Source: a virus. Taken from it: a stretch of 50,891 nt of DNA. Below the pieces are notes generated by a model. It searched no databases. It had not been told where the DNA came from and saw only the letters and a program-made list of their open reading frames with translations. How positions within the stretch are numbered: the first letter of the stretch is position 1; the number at the start of each line of letters is the position of its first letter. The stretch lies in IMG/VR virus record IMGVR_UViG_3300009553_000030, positions 1 to 50,891 of that record; one strand, given 5' to 3'. Positions 25,208 through 31,531 of the stretch are shown here, in pieces. The translations under genes were made by a program, and so were the position numbers.

Positions 25208-25953
25208 GGTCGATCCCCAAACATTCCAAGGTCGATATCAACCGCAGGCGCGGCGATCTCCGGCGCCTCGCTAGGGCTGCCCGCCGCGATCCATCGCAAC
25301 TCGTCAAACATCGCCGGACCGTGCTGTGGAGCGTGAAGCGAGACGGCGCGGGCGAGGGTTTGAAGCAGGAACCCGCGATATGAAAAGCCGTGCTGACCTT
25401 GGCCGTTCATTGGTGCCTCTGTGGCGATCCTCGCAGCCAGTCGCCGGACGCCAGCCTCATCATCCCAATCCGCGGCGAGGTCGGTGCGGGATCGAGGAAC
25501 CCACTTGCGCCAAACCGCGATATCGGCGGCGCGCACATCGTTCTTGATCAGCCAGCCGAACGCCTCATCCGACTTGGCGCGCATCAGTTCCAGCGAGCGC
25601 TCGGCCTGCGGGTCAGTATCGGCCCGATACCAGCCGATCAGCCACAACTTGCCGTCCATGGACAGCGGAGCGGCGTCGGCCTCGGGTGGCAGGACGTTGG
25701 ATGTCACTGGCGCGTTCGCCCGTTGCCACGTCTCGAGCGCCTGCGTGACCTTGGCCTCGTTCCAGTAGCGTTCGGTGGCGCACACGGCATCGGCGCTGGC
25801 GGCACAGAAGCAATCGGCGGGGAAGCGCGCGATGAAAGCGGGGAGCGAAAGCCGGGCCTGTATCTCGACCTGATCGGTGCTCATCGTGACGGCCTGGCGG
25901 GCCATGACGGTCAGAATCCAGGTTCTCGTCTGTTTCTGGGTTGCCTTAGCCAT
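25204..25953 (-). CDS. Unrecognised protein, 249 residues, GMFG tail
   Basis: Starts at ATG 25953 within the stop region of the next upstream gene. The front is basic and hydrophobic (RTWILTVMARQAVTMSTD). A middle part has two Trp-rich segments (KLWLIGWYRADTD, DIAVWRKWVPRSR). The end reads AVDIDLGMFGDRP, a variant of the GLFG tail. No enzyme motif is seen. Its position between small helical proteins and a replication-type protein suggests a DNA-related role. Confidence 0.6.
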   Translation of the reverse strand: MAKATQKQTRTWILTVMARQAVTMSTDQVEIQARLSLPAFIARFPADCFCAASADAVCATERYWNEAKVTQALETWQRANAPVTSNVLPPEADAAPLSMDGKLWLIGWYRADTDPQAERSLELMRAKSDEAFGWLIKNDVRAADIAVWRKWVPRSRTDLAADWDDEAGVRRLAARIATEAPMNGQGQHGFSYRGFLLQTLARAVSLHAPQHGPAMFDELRWIAAGSPSEAPEIAAPAVDIDLGMFGDRP

Positions 25954-26146
25954 TGAGGCAGAACTCCGGGGCGATAACCAAAGCCTCGCGATTAGTGATC
26001 AGGCAGTGCGTGCATTGCGCTTCCCCATGTCCGACGCGTGACGGTCCCCATGTATGACGACGCGGGCCAGATAGTTCGGTCTTTGTGGGCGGAATTAACT
26101 GATTGAGGTGCGCCAGACAGTAGGGGATGGGGTTGCGATCAGTCAC
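25946..26146 (-). CDS. Small Cys-containing protein, 66 residues
   Basis: The GTG at 26146 overlaps the replication-type gene by eight bases. The protein contains PIPYCLAHLNQL and later AQCTHCLITNREAL with a final Cys (EFCLNG). The Cys and His residues (C-x2-H and C-x2-C) could form one zinc site. The longer frame to 26260 overlaps the upstream gene and looks non-coding. Function unknown. Confidence 0.5.
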   Translation of the reverse strand: MTDRNPIPYCLAHLNQLIPPTKTELSGPRRHTWGPSRVGHGEAQCTHCLITNREALVIAPEFCLNG

Positions 26147-26504
26147 CGGCCGATCCCTCCAACAGGTTCCCCGCGTCCCATCGCGCCTCGGCATCGCGGG
26201 CGAGGAGTTCCATGGCGCCATTCGTGAACATCGGGCGGGTCGATTGCGTGGGCAATTCATCGGCCCACCCTTCCGATCTCAACCAACTGGCCGGATAGGG
26301 GATAAACTGCTTCTCCTGTAGTCCCTGCCGCCGCGCGTTTGCCTTCATGGCCTCGAATGTGCCGGCCGCCAGATGGGCGCGTAGGCCGTCCAGGATCGTC
26401 TCGGCGGGCGTGTCTTTGATGCGGGCATTCCAGGCTTTGCGGGCCTCGCCCTTGGCGACGCGCTTCGGATACAGCACCCAGAAATCGTCCAGGGTGGCGG
26501 TCAT
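26139..26504 (-). CDS. Replication-protein C-terminal-like domain
   Basis: A 121-residue protein with FWVLYPKRVAKGEARKAWNA near the front and KQFIPYPASWLRSEGWADEL later. This FW..YP.....K..A...W...(FIP.P.TWL....W) signature is the C-terminal domain of many phage replication initiators and DnaD/lambda O-type proteins. There it usually follows a DNA-binding domain, which is missing here. It may help load the host helicase, but that is inference. Overlaps the next gene's start (TCAT). Confidence 0.7.
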   Translation of the reverse strand: MTATLDDFWVLYPKRVAKGEARKAWNARIKDTPAETILDGLRAHLAAGTFEAMKANARRQGLQEKQFIPYPASWLRSEGWADELPTQSTRPMFTNGAMELLARDAEARWDAGNLLEGSAGD

Positions 26505-26779
26505 AGGCCCGCGGCCTTATTGATTGCGGCGCCAGCGGCCTCCAGGGTTGTGCCGTAATAGCCCAACTTTTCGCAGGTTCGCGTCAAATCGATCAGCGCA
26601 GCCAACGGATCTGGAGCGGCGGCCGTGAGGCGGGCATCGTCCTCACCGATATAGCCGGTGAGGTTAAACCCGTTTGGCGTGTAGCCATCGCCCCCGGCGA
26701 CTTCGAAATATCCCTGAGTGTCGGGGTTATTGTCCCCGATCGGATCGAAATAACGCCAAGGCCCTGGTGTGTGCGGCAT
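26501..26779 (-). CDS. PHTPGPW-type conserved phage protein
   Basis: The ATG at 26779 (GGAG seven bases upstream) gives 92 residues. It begins MPHTPGPWRYFDPIGDN, the start of a widespread but uncharacterised group of small phage and prophage proteins. Later it has GEDDARLTAAAPDPLAALID and a helical end. A longer open frame to 26848 exists, but without a ribosome site and with the conserved start inside it. First gene after a structured non-coding stretch. Confidence 0.65.
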   Translation of the reverse strand: MPHTPGPWRYFDPIGDNNPDTQGYFEVAGGDGYTPNGFNLTGYIGEDDARLTAAAPDPLAALIDLTRTCEKLGYYGTTLEAAGAAINKAAGL

Positions 26780-26954
26780 ACCGTCTCCTGTGACAATTTC
26801 AGGACTGACGGTTGCAACGAAGTCGCTCGCCACGTATTTACGGGCCAACGGTTCGTCAAAACCACGGTCCCTCGTGGTTTAGGCTTCAAGCGGGGGCGGA
26901 GTTTCGCGGCTCCGTTCCCCACCGTTTCAAGCATCCTCCGCGCGAGGCGGATCG
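26780..26954 (-). other. Non-coding gap with two hairpins
   Basis: The longest non-coding gap of the leftward operon, 175 bases. One perfect 8-bp hairpin pairs AAACCACG (26859-26866) with CGTGGTTT (26873-26880). A second pairs GGGG and CGGAG (26893-26901) with CTCCG and CCCC (26910-26920), with a two-base bulge. On the leftward transcript the first hairpin is followed by TTTTG, which fits a weak terminator or attenuator. A leader RNA or replication origin is also possible. Confidence 0.35.
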
Positions 26955-27365
26955 TCAAGCGGTCCCGAACAGACCGAGGTCGATTTGGCTCCAATTCCAA
27001 AACCCCTGACGGCCGACCGCAGGCACAGGCGGATCGATCGGCTCCAGATCAGTCAGGTGCCAAGCGAATCGGCCCTCTCCATAATCCCCAAACTCATCCC
27101 ACGGCACGGCATCCGCCGGGTAGACAGTTCGAAGGATTGCAGTGCAGACGAAGGCGCCGAGGGGCGGCGGGACATTTGCCTTTGATACGCGATACCACCA
27201 TTCGCGATCATCTTTGTCGATCCGGCGTTTCGCCGCATGGATCGCAATTCGCTGACCAACAAATCGCCGAGGTGGCGTCCAATGGCGGGTTTCGTATGGC
27301 TTCACGCCGATCGCGATGAAGCTGGCCCAAGGCTGCCACAGGGAGATTGCCGGAAGATCAGCCAT
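26955..27365 (-). CDS. ASCH-domain protein, GLFG tail
   Basis: The ATG at 27365 overlaps the preceding stop (TGATG) and gives 136 residues. ISLWQPWASFIAIGVKPYET is the classic ASCH start (P.W...I..G.K..E.R), then RIAIHAAKR and DDREWWYRVS. ASCH domains are PUA-like RNA- or modified-nucleoside-binding folds; some hydrolyse N4-acetylcytidine. The end is NWSQIDLGLFGTA. This member of the GLFG set is the last gene before a 175-base gap, so the motif cannot be explained by overlap with a downstream ribosome site. Confidence 0.82.
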   Translation of the reverse strand: MADLPAISLWQPWASFIAIGVKPYETRHWTPPRRFVGQRIAIHAAKRRIDKDDREWWYRVSKANVPPPLGAFVCTAILRTVYPADAVPWDEFGDYGEGRFAWHLTDLEPIDPPVPAVGRQGFWNWSQIDLGLFGTA

Positions 27366-27649
27366 CACATTGATCCGAACAGGCCGAGGTTGATTTCCTT
27401 CGCCGCTTGCTCGCGAGCCTTGCGCGCGGCCTTGTCCGCATCGTTCGGCCTGTATCGTGCAGCGCATTTATGGATCGACATTACCGTCCAGCAGGCCATC
27501 CCGCGCTCGTCATAGATGGTCGCGGGGCCGTCCTCGATCCCGGCATCGGTCATCTGGCGGATCACGTCGAACCACGCATCCGTGCCGGTCGCGCGGAGGT
27601 TGGTCCAATAGGCGTTGCCGGCCGATCGATCGAAGTTGATGCAGATCAT
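27365..27649 (-). CDS. Unrecognised small protein, 94 residues, GLFG tail
   Basis: The ATG at 27649 overlaps the preceding stop (TGATG). The sequence begins MICINFDRSAGNAYWTNLRA, has a middle WFDVIRQMTDAGIEDG and WTVMSIHKCAARYRP, then a Lys/Ala helix. It ends KEINLGLFGSM. The long frame up to 27955 looks non-coding beyond 27649. No family is recognised. Confidence 0.6.
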   Translation of the reverse strand: MICINFDRSAGNAYWTNLRATGTDAWFDVIRQMTDAGIEDGPATIYDERGMACWTVMSIHKCAARYRPNDADKAARKAREQAAKEINLGLFGSM

Positions 27650-27810
27650 CAGTGCGCCACCATATAAGCAACCGTGGCCACGAACGCGACCCAAACGGCA
27701 TAGGTCGCGGCCGCCTTCAAGACGTAGCGGATGCGCTCCACGCGGACCTCGCGGGCGATGCGCCGGCGGTAGGCATCTGTCTCGGGTTCCATGCTGACGA
27801 GGCGCATCAT
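27649..27810 (-). CDS. Small membrane protein, 53 residues
   Basis: Too short for routine ORF calling, but overlapping stops and starts on both sides support it (ATGA at 27807-27810, TGATG at 27647-27651). It begins MMRLVSMEPETDAYRRRIAR, a basic cytoplasmic part, then has one membrane helix (AAATYAVWVAFVATVAYMV) and ends at once with AH. The N-terminus is probably inside the cell by the positive-inside rule. Function unknown. Confidence 0.55.
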   Translation of the reverse strand: MMRLVSMEPETDAYRRRIAREVRVERIRYVLKAAATYAVWVAFVATVAYMVAH

Positions 27811-28235
27811 GGGGCCTTTCCGAACAGGCCGACATCGGGCGGCGGGGGCGAAAGCGATTGCTCAACCAGCACCGCAAGCTCAGCCGATGCGCTTCGGCGC
27901 GTCTTTTGGGCACTTTCCTGAACCTTTTCCCAGAGGGATCGGGGCAGACGGACATTAATTGTGTCTTCCTCCGACGACTGATCAGGGTGGTCCGGCGTTC
28001 TGACGGTCATCATCTCGGCTTGATATTCGAACCACTCCCCGGCAGCGCGGACGCCGGAGAAAAAGCCGTGCAACCATGTCTCTGCCCAACGGGGCGCCTC
28101 TATTGTTCGGATCACGACCAACGGAAACGGCTGTCCACACTGAAGGTTGGCACGGCGCTTCGCCAACGTCCGCTCGTCCTTTGTCCAGCCGATCTTGACG
28201 TGGCCAGTGTTGCCCGCGCGCATGAAGTAGATCAT
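27807..28235 (-). CDS. GIY-YIG (T5orf172-type) and RHH fusion, GLFG tail
   Basis: The ATG at 28235 overlaps the RHH gene stop (ATGA) and gives 142 residues. Residues 1-75 match the T5orf172/GIY-YIG type: IYFMRAGNTGHVKIGWTKDE, then RRANLQCGQPFPL and GEWFEYQ. Residues about 88-130 look like a ribbon-helix-helix domain (DTINVRLPRSLWEKVQESAQ followed by an Ala/Leu helix). It ends PPDVGLFGKAP. Such a fusion could place a nuclease-like domain at specific DNA sites. The catalytic Arg/Glu of a working nuclease are not clearly placed. Confidence 0.7.
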   Translation of the reverse strand: MIYFMRAGNTGHVKIGWTKDERTLAKRRANLQCGQPFPLVVIRTIEAPRWAETWLHGFFSGVRAAGEWFEYQAEMMTVRTPDHPDQSSEEDTINVRLPRSLWEKVQESAQKTRRSASAELAVLVEQSLSPPPPDVGLFGKAP

Positions 28236-28420
28236 GGGACCTGCCCGAAAACACCCGGACCCGGCGGCGAAACCCATCCCATCATACCCTGTCGATTCAA
28301 GGATACGATCAGGGACGCGAGCGAGCGATCCTCGGCTTTCGCGCGGATGCGAAGCTGTTCAAGCAGATCGGCCGGTATCCGAATGGTGATCGGCGGCGCT
28401 TTGGTCTGTGTGTCATTCAT
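28232..28420 (-). CDS. Ribbon-helix-helix regulator, GVFG tail
   Basis: A 62-residue protein, first gene of the leftward operon. PPITIRIPADLLEQLRIRAK, then EDRSLASLIVSLNRQGM is the Arc/CopG ribbon-helix-helix pattern. No ribosome site is seen, and the inverted repeat begins at the base next to the ATG, so the message may be leaderless. It ends GPGVFGQVP, a variant of the shared tail. It probably represses its own divergent promoter region (28421-28552). Confidence 0.75.
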   Translation of the reverse strand: MNDTQTKAPPITIRIPADLLEQLRIRAKAEDRSLASLIVSLNRQGMMGWVSPPGPGVFGQVP

Positions 28421-28552
28421 GCGGCTACCGTAGCATACGATCGGATTTGTATGTATGCGTTTATAGCCTCTCCGGTATGCGTTATTGTATGTAGCCGCTT
28501 GTCACACGTTCCATCATTCTCCCCTCACACCAACGGACACAAGGAAGTCGCC
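28421..28552. promoter_or_regulatory. Divergent promoter/operator region with repeats
   Basis: The 132 bases between the leftward RHH gene and the rightward gene at 28553 hold an ordered set of repeats. GCGGCTAC (28421-28428) and GTAGCCGC (28491-28498) are a perfect inverted pair. GCATAC (28433-28438) is inverted against GTATGCGTT at 28453-28461, which recurs at 28475-28483, two helical turns later. This is a typical operator arrangement for a small dimeric regulator such as the neighbouring RHH protein. No clear -35/-10 pair could be fixed. Confidence 0.5.
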
Positions 28553-28759
28553 ATGAGCAACGAGCAACAAGCCGCCGCACTGATCGCACACAAGGCGACG
28601 ATTGACGCGGCGCTTGCGCGGCTTCAGGCGTTTTCGGACGAGCATTTTGGCGTTGCACCAGACGATGTGACCTGGGGCGATGTTTCCTCGATTGGCGAAC
28701 TGGCCCGCAAAATCACGTTGGCAACCGATTGGGCCTTCGCCGAAGGGGAAAACGCATGA
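28553..28759 (+). CDS. Unrecognised small protein, 68 residues
   Basis: The ATG at 28553 is preceded by AAGGAAG. The sequence is helical with an acidic core (MSNEQQAAALIAHKATIDAA, then EHFGVAPDDVTWGDV and a final helix). First gene of the rightward accessory chain, coupled to the next gene by ATGA. No family is recognised. Confidence 0.6.
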   Translation: MSNEQQAAALIAHKATIDAALARLQAFSDEHFGVAPDDVTWGDVSSIGELARKITLATDWAFAEGENA

Positions 28760-29007
28760 CCGAAGTCGCAATCCACGCCTGGAACGCCCGCGCCTCTGGT
28801 CGGCATCGCTTCACGGAGCGCGCCGAGACGGTCGCCGCCAGCATCAGCGAACGCCTTGCGGCCGGCTGCCGCATCACCCTCGATATCGACCGGCCGCACG
28901 AGATCATGTCCGCGCGTGCCGAGGCTGGTGTGGTCTACCTCATGCTGGCTTGCGGCCGCGCGCTGCGCCTCGGCGGCTGCTACAGCCTGACCACGACGCG
29001 ATCATGA
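28756..29007 (+). CDS. Unrecognised small protein, 83 residues
   Basis: Starts in the previous stop (ATGA at 28756) and ends in another ATGA overlap at 29004. It reads MTEVAIHAWNARASGRHRFT, then ETVAASISERLAAGCRITLD and VVYLMLACGRALRLGG. A mixed alpha/beta small domain with two Cys residues. No family is recognised. Confidence 0.55.
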   Translation: MTEVAIHAWNARASGRHRFTERAETVAASISERLAAGCRITLDIDRPHEIMSARAEAGVVYLMLACGRALRLGGCYSLTTTRS

Positions 29008-29198
29008 CACCAGACACCCGCCGCCTGATGAGCCAGGCACTCGCCAAAGCTCTTGCGTTCAAGCAATGCGGCAACGATCAGCAGGCCGATGCATGGGCCG
29101 GAACGCTTGTCACCATGCTGGCGGATGCCGGGATCACACCGAAGGAGCAATCGACCGATGCCAACCCCACGTCGCCTGTTCACGCTGGCCGAGACTGA
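29004..29198 (+). CDS. Unrecognised small protein, 64 residues
   Basis: Begins at ATG 29004, overlapping the previous stop. It has a helical start (MTPDTRRLMSQALAKALAFK) and a polar end (PKEQSTDANPTSPVHAGRD). Its last 41 bases overlap the next gene, which has its own ribosome site inside this one. No family is recognised. Confidence 0.5.
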   Translation: MTPDTRRLMSQALAKALAFKQCGNDQQADAWAGTLVTMLADAGITPKEQSTDANPTSPVHAGRD

Positions 29199-29451
29199 CA
29201 CCATCCGCACTCTCCGCGGCGAAGGATGGTCGCTGGACAGGATTTGCGCGGCCATCGGCGGGTGTGCGCGGGACACGCTCGCGGCGCACATGCGCAAAGT
29301 CGGCATCCCGATGACCGCCCTTGGTGGCGTCGGCCCGAAGCCCCAGACCTTCGCGACGATCGACCGCGAACCGCTACCGGCAGGCCATCCAGTGTCCTGG
29401 GGAGCCATCTGCGTCGGGACGTGCATTGAGGGGCAGGAGTTCGGGGCGTGA
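29158..29451 (+). CDS. Small helix-turn-helix protein
   Basis: The ATG at 29158 has GAAGGAG eight bases upstream and gives 97 residues. ETDTIRTLRGEGWSLDRICA and ACARDTLAAHMRKVGIPM-like segments form a helix-turn-helix of the type that starts with a Trp-Ser-hydrophobic turn, similar to small GcrA- or resolvase-type DNA-binding modules. The C-terminus is Pro/Gly rich with two Cys residues. It is likely a DNA-binding protein; the target is unknown. Confidence 0.55.
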   Translation: MPTPRRLFTLAETDTIRTLRGEGWSLDRICAAIGGCARDTLAAHMRKVGIPMTALGGVGPKPQTFATIDREPLPAGHPVSWGAICVGTCIEGQEFGA

Positions 29452-29612
29452 AGTATGCCGTCGCGGCTGCAATTTACCTCTCACTCGTGTTCGCGTGGTG
29501 GTTCGCCGATTTCTTTCTGACAGGGCGGCGCACGACGTGGCGCGAGTCGTTCCCTGCCTATTTCATGGGCGGGTCTATGATGCTTCTGGCAATCTGGACC
29601 GTCACCGAATGA
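29448..29612 (+). CDS. Small two-helix membrane protein, 54 residues
   Basis: A GTG start at 29448 overlaps the previous TGA, and the stop overlaps the next ATG (ATGA at 29609). It has two hydrophobic segments (YAVAAAIYLSLVFAWWFADF and YFMGGSMMLLAIWTV) separated by a basic loop with RRTTWRE. It is a probable hairpin membrane protein. Role unknown. Confidence 0.55.
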   Translation: MKYAVAAAIYLSLVFAWWFADFFLTGRRTTWRESFPAYFMGGSMMLLAIWTVTE

Positions 29613-29827
29613 CCCGCCATCCTTGTTATGGCCGCAGCAAAGCCGCCCGCATCGCCTTCGAACAAATCGCCGTCGGCAATGATCGCGGCCACCCTCTCAG
29701 GACGCTGGATGCGCTGATGGATGCCGGACTGATCACGCGGACGTGGCAGATCGTCGGCAAGGATGTGTTCGGCCCGATCCGCGTTCCGGTCTACCACGTG
29801 CCGATCGCCATCCACATGCAATGGTAG
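29609..29827 (+). CDS. Unrecognised small protein, 72 residues
   Basis: Begins MTRHPCYGRSKAARIAFEQI and ends VPVYHVPIAIHMQW, with a central helix-turn region (LRTLDALMDAGLITRT). The middle resembles a small winged-helix or replication-type domain, but it is too short to be sure. Coupled to the membrane protein gene upstream. Confidence 0.5.
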   Translation: MTRHPCYGRSKAARIAFEQIAVGNDRGHPLRTLDALMDAGLITRTWQIVGKDVFGPIRVPVYHVPIAIHMQW

Positions 29828-29857
29828 CGAGCAACCAGGAATCACGGAGAAATCACG

Positions 29858-30049
29858 ATGACTGATAAATCCGAGATGTTCGTTACGGCGTCTCCATACA
29901 AAACCTTCACCCCACGCCCTCATTTTCGATGGGCGAAGTCGCTTGTGATGGATATCGAACTCGGAGCCTACCGACGTGAACTACAGCAAGTATGGCAAGA
30001 GGTTAGGACAGGCGAAATAGAGTGGCGACCGATTGAGATCGAAACCTAA
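29858..30049 (+). CDS. Unrecognised small protein, 63 residues
   Basis: The ATG at 29858 has GGAG 11 bases upstream. The sequence MTDKSEMFVTASPYKTFTPR, then FRWAKSLVMDIELGAYRREL and WRPIEIET suggests a short beta-alpha fold. No family is recognised. It is not overlapped by its neighbours. Confidence 0.5.
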   Translation: MTDKSEMFVTASPYKTFTPRPHFRWAKSLVMDIELGAYRRELQQVWQEVRTGEIEWRPIEIET

Positions 30050-30069
30050 CATCAACCAAGGAACAACCG

Positions 30070-30246
30070 ATGACCACCAAACAAATCACGATCCGGCCGC
30101 CGGAGCCATGGGAGGTCGCACGCGCCGATTACCGCAGGCAGCAAGCCCACCGGGAGGCAATCTGGATTTGTGCCATCGTGGCGGCGGCCTGCCTCGGGCT
30201 GATCGGGATGGCGTTCGGGCCGTGGTCTGCGGTGTGGATGGGCTGA
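30070..30246 (+). CDS. Small membrane protein, 58 residues
   Basis: The ATG at 30070 is preceded by AAGGAA. The protein begins with a soluble, basic part (MTTKQITIRPPEPWEVARAD) and ends with one membrane helix (IWICAIVAAACLGLIGMAFG). It is too short for the usual ORF cut-off; a frame-shifted ORF over the same bases looks non-coding. A GC-rich hairpin follows at 30256-30279. Confidence 0.5.
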   Translation: MTTKQITIRPPEPWEVARADYRRQQAHREAIWICAIVAAACLGLIGMAFGPWSAVWMG

Positions 30247-30255
30247 ACGCCGAAA

Positions 30256-30279
30256 CGCCCCGGCTTTGACACCGGGGCG
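30256..30279 (+). terminator. GC-rich hairpin, possible terminator
   Basis: CGCCCCGG (30256-30263) pairs perfectly with CCGGGGCG (30272-30279) around the loop CTTTGACA. It lies ten bases after a stop codon, the right place for a terminator, but it is followed by AATTGGTG rather than a T-run. It may be a rho-dependent or pausing structure, or protect the 3' end of the message. Confidence 0.35.
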
Positions 30280-30436
30280 AATTGGTGACTTGATAGGGAT
30301 GCCTGAGAGGTCTTGGCCGACCTCGAAAGGCGATGACCGGCGTGCGACGGTCAGCGACGAACATAGAGATTTGTGTTCCCGCCGACAACCCCGCCACGGA
30401 ATGGTCATCGAAGTTTCTGGGCCGAGGGGTCGAATT

Positions 30437-30829
30437 GTGCGCATCATGGTTACGGGCGGTAGATATTACGGGATGCTTCGGGCTGCCAAGCCGAACAGTC
30501 TCGCGTGGGCCGAACGCGATTATCTGGTGGCCACGCTTGGCGGCATCCACAGCCGAACGCCAATAATGGAATTGACGCACGGCGAATGCCCTTATGGCGG
30601 CGCAGACCTTCTGGCGGATATGTGGGCCAGATCAGTAGGAGTTCCAGTCGATCCCACGCCCGTCAGTTTTCAGGACGGTCCATGGCCAGCCGCGGGGCCG
30701 AAACGCAACGGACGCGCGCTCAGAAAGCTACCGGATTACTTGGTCGCCTTCGATGGCAATGCCGGAACTGCGGATTGCGTCCGTCAGGCAAAGGCCATGG
30801 GGATCGAAGTCATGGATCTTCGCTCGTGA
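30437..30829 (+). CDS. SLOG-domain protein (DUF2493/YspA-like)
   Basis: The GTG at 30437 gives 130 residues; the open frame extends to 30266 but the extra part looks non-coding. VRIMVTGGRYYGM is the nucleotide-binding turn, followed by GECPYGGADLLADMWARSVG and LPDYLVAFDGNAGTADCVRQ. This is the SLOG (LOG/DprA-like Rossmann) family, DUF2493 branch, which binds nucleotides or ADP-ribose-type ligands. In phages and defence systems SLOG proteins sense or degrade nucleotide signals. The actual ligand here is unknown. Confidence 0.8.
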   Translation: MRIMVTGGRYYGMLRAAKPNSLAWAERDYLVATLGGIHSRTPIMELTHGECPYGGADLLADMWARSVGVPVDPTPVSFQDGPWPAAGPKRNGRALRKLPDYLVAFDGNAGTADCVRQAKAMGIEVMDLRS

Positions 30830-30854
30830 TCGTGGGTGTTGAGGGGGCCGGGAC

Positions 30855-31118
30855 GTGAGCCAATCGGATCCGCGAGACGCTGAGTATTGGAGACGCCAAG
30901 CAGCCGGCTACCGAATGCTGTTGGGTGAGGTTCCTGAGACAGAGATCGTTGAGGTCGAATTTCCCGATGACGGGCCAACATCGCCAATCAACATCGCGCT
31001 CGCCATCCAGGAATTGATCAACGCCGCCCGCGCATGGCGGGAGAAACAGCGACCGGAGCAATACAGGCGGTTTCTCGACGCGCTCGCCGCTCTGGATGCG
31101 GTTGAGGATATGCTGTGA
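30855..31118 (+). CDS. Unrecognised small helical protein, 87 residues
   Basis: Starts at GTG 30855. It has MSQSDPRDAEYWRRQAAGYR, an acidic middle (ETEIVEVEFPDDGPTSP) and a long C-terminal helix (RAWREKQRPEQYRRFLDALA). Coupled to the next gene through GTGA at 31115. No family is recognised. Confidence 0.55.
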   Translation: MSQSDPRDAEYWRRQAAGYRMLLGEVPETEIVEVEFPDDGPTSPINIALAIQELINAARAWREKQRPEQYRRFLDALAALDAVEDML

Positions 31119-31276
31119 CCGCCCAGGCCCAACCGGCCTTCCTGGCCCGGCGCACGATCGCCGAACAACTGCACGCGGAACGCACCGAGGCAGTCTACGC
31201 GTGGTGCGTGTTCGATTGCCGTGGCCACGAGATACAGGCCTGCCAGTGGTGCCTGAGAATGGCGCCGAGGTCGTGA
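31115..31276 (+). CDS. Small zinc-finger-like protein, 53 residues
   Basis: A short frame from GTG 31115, overlapping the preceding TGA, to TGA at 31274-31276, overlapping the next GTG. The second half contains WCVFDCRGHEIQACQWCLR, four Cys and one His in a C-x3-C and C-x2-C layout that could hold zinc. No family is recognised. Double overlap is the main support. Confidence 0.45.
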   Translation: MTAQAQPAFLARRTIAEQLHAERTEAVYAWCVFDCRGHEIQACQWCLRMAPRS

Positions 31277-31527
31277 AATCCCCACGGCCGCCAAAGCCAT
31301 CGCCTCTGACCATTGAACTGGTCGCGCGACAACTGATCATCCACATGGGATTGCCGGACGAAATAACCGCGCCATTGATGGCTCGCGCCGAATGGTGGTT
31401 GCGAAAATCCTACCGCCCATCGTTCAAATCAAGCGAAGTCGTTTGGTTCCGTGCCACCGCTGACCGGATTACCCGTAAGCCTCGCCACTTCAAACGAATC
31501 GAGGGAGGCAAGCCCATCGCCCGATAG
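31273..31527 (+). CDS. Unrecognised basic protein, 84 residues
   Basis: The GTG at 31273 overlaps the previous stop. The sequence reads VKSPRPPKPSPLTIELVARQ, then MARAEWWLRKSYRP and WFRATADRITRKPRHFKRIE. It is strongly basic (Arg/Lys) with several Trp, so DNA or RNA binding is plausible. It ends the rightward accessory chain. Confidence 0.5.
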   Translation: MKSPRPPKPSPLTIELVARQLIIHMGLPDEITAPLMARAEWWLRKSYRPSFKSSEVVWFRATADRITRKPRHFKRIEGGKPIAR

Positions 31528-31531
31528 GCGA

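Noticed and set aside
21001-28420. GLFG tails as a nucleotide artefact of Shine-Dalgarno sequences overlapping gene ends
   Set aside because: The ASCH gene at 26955 carries the tail with no gene start within 175 bases downstream, and codons differ between copies.
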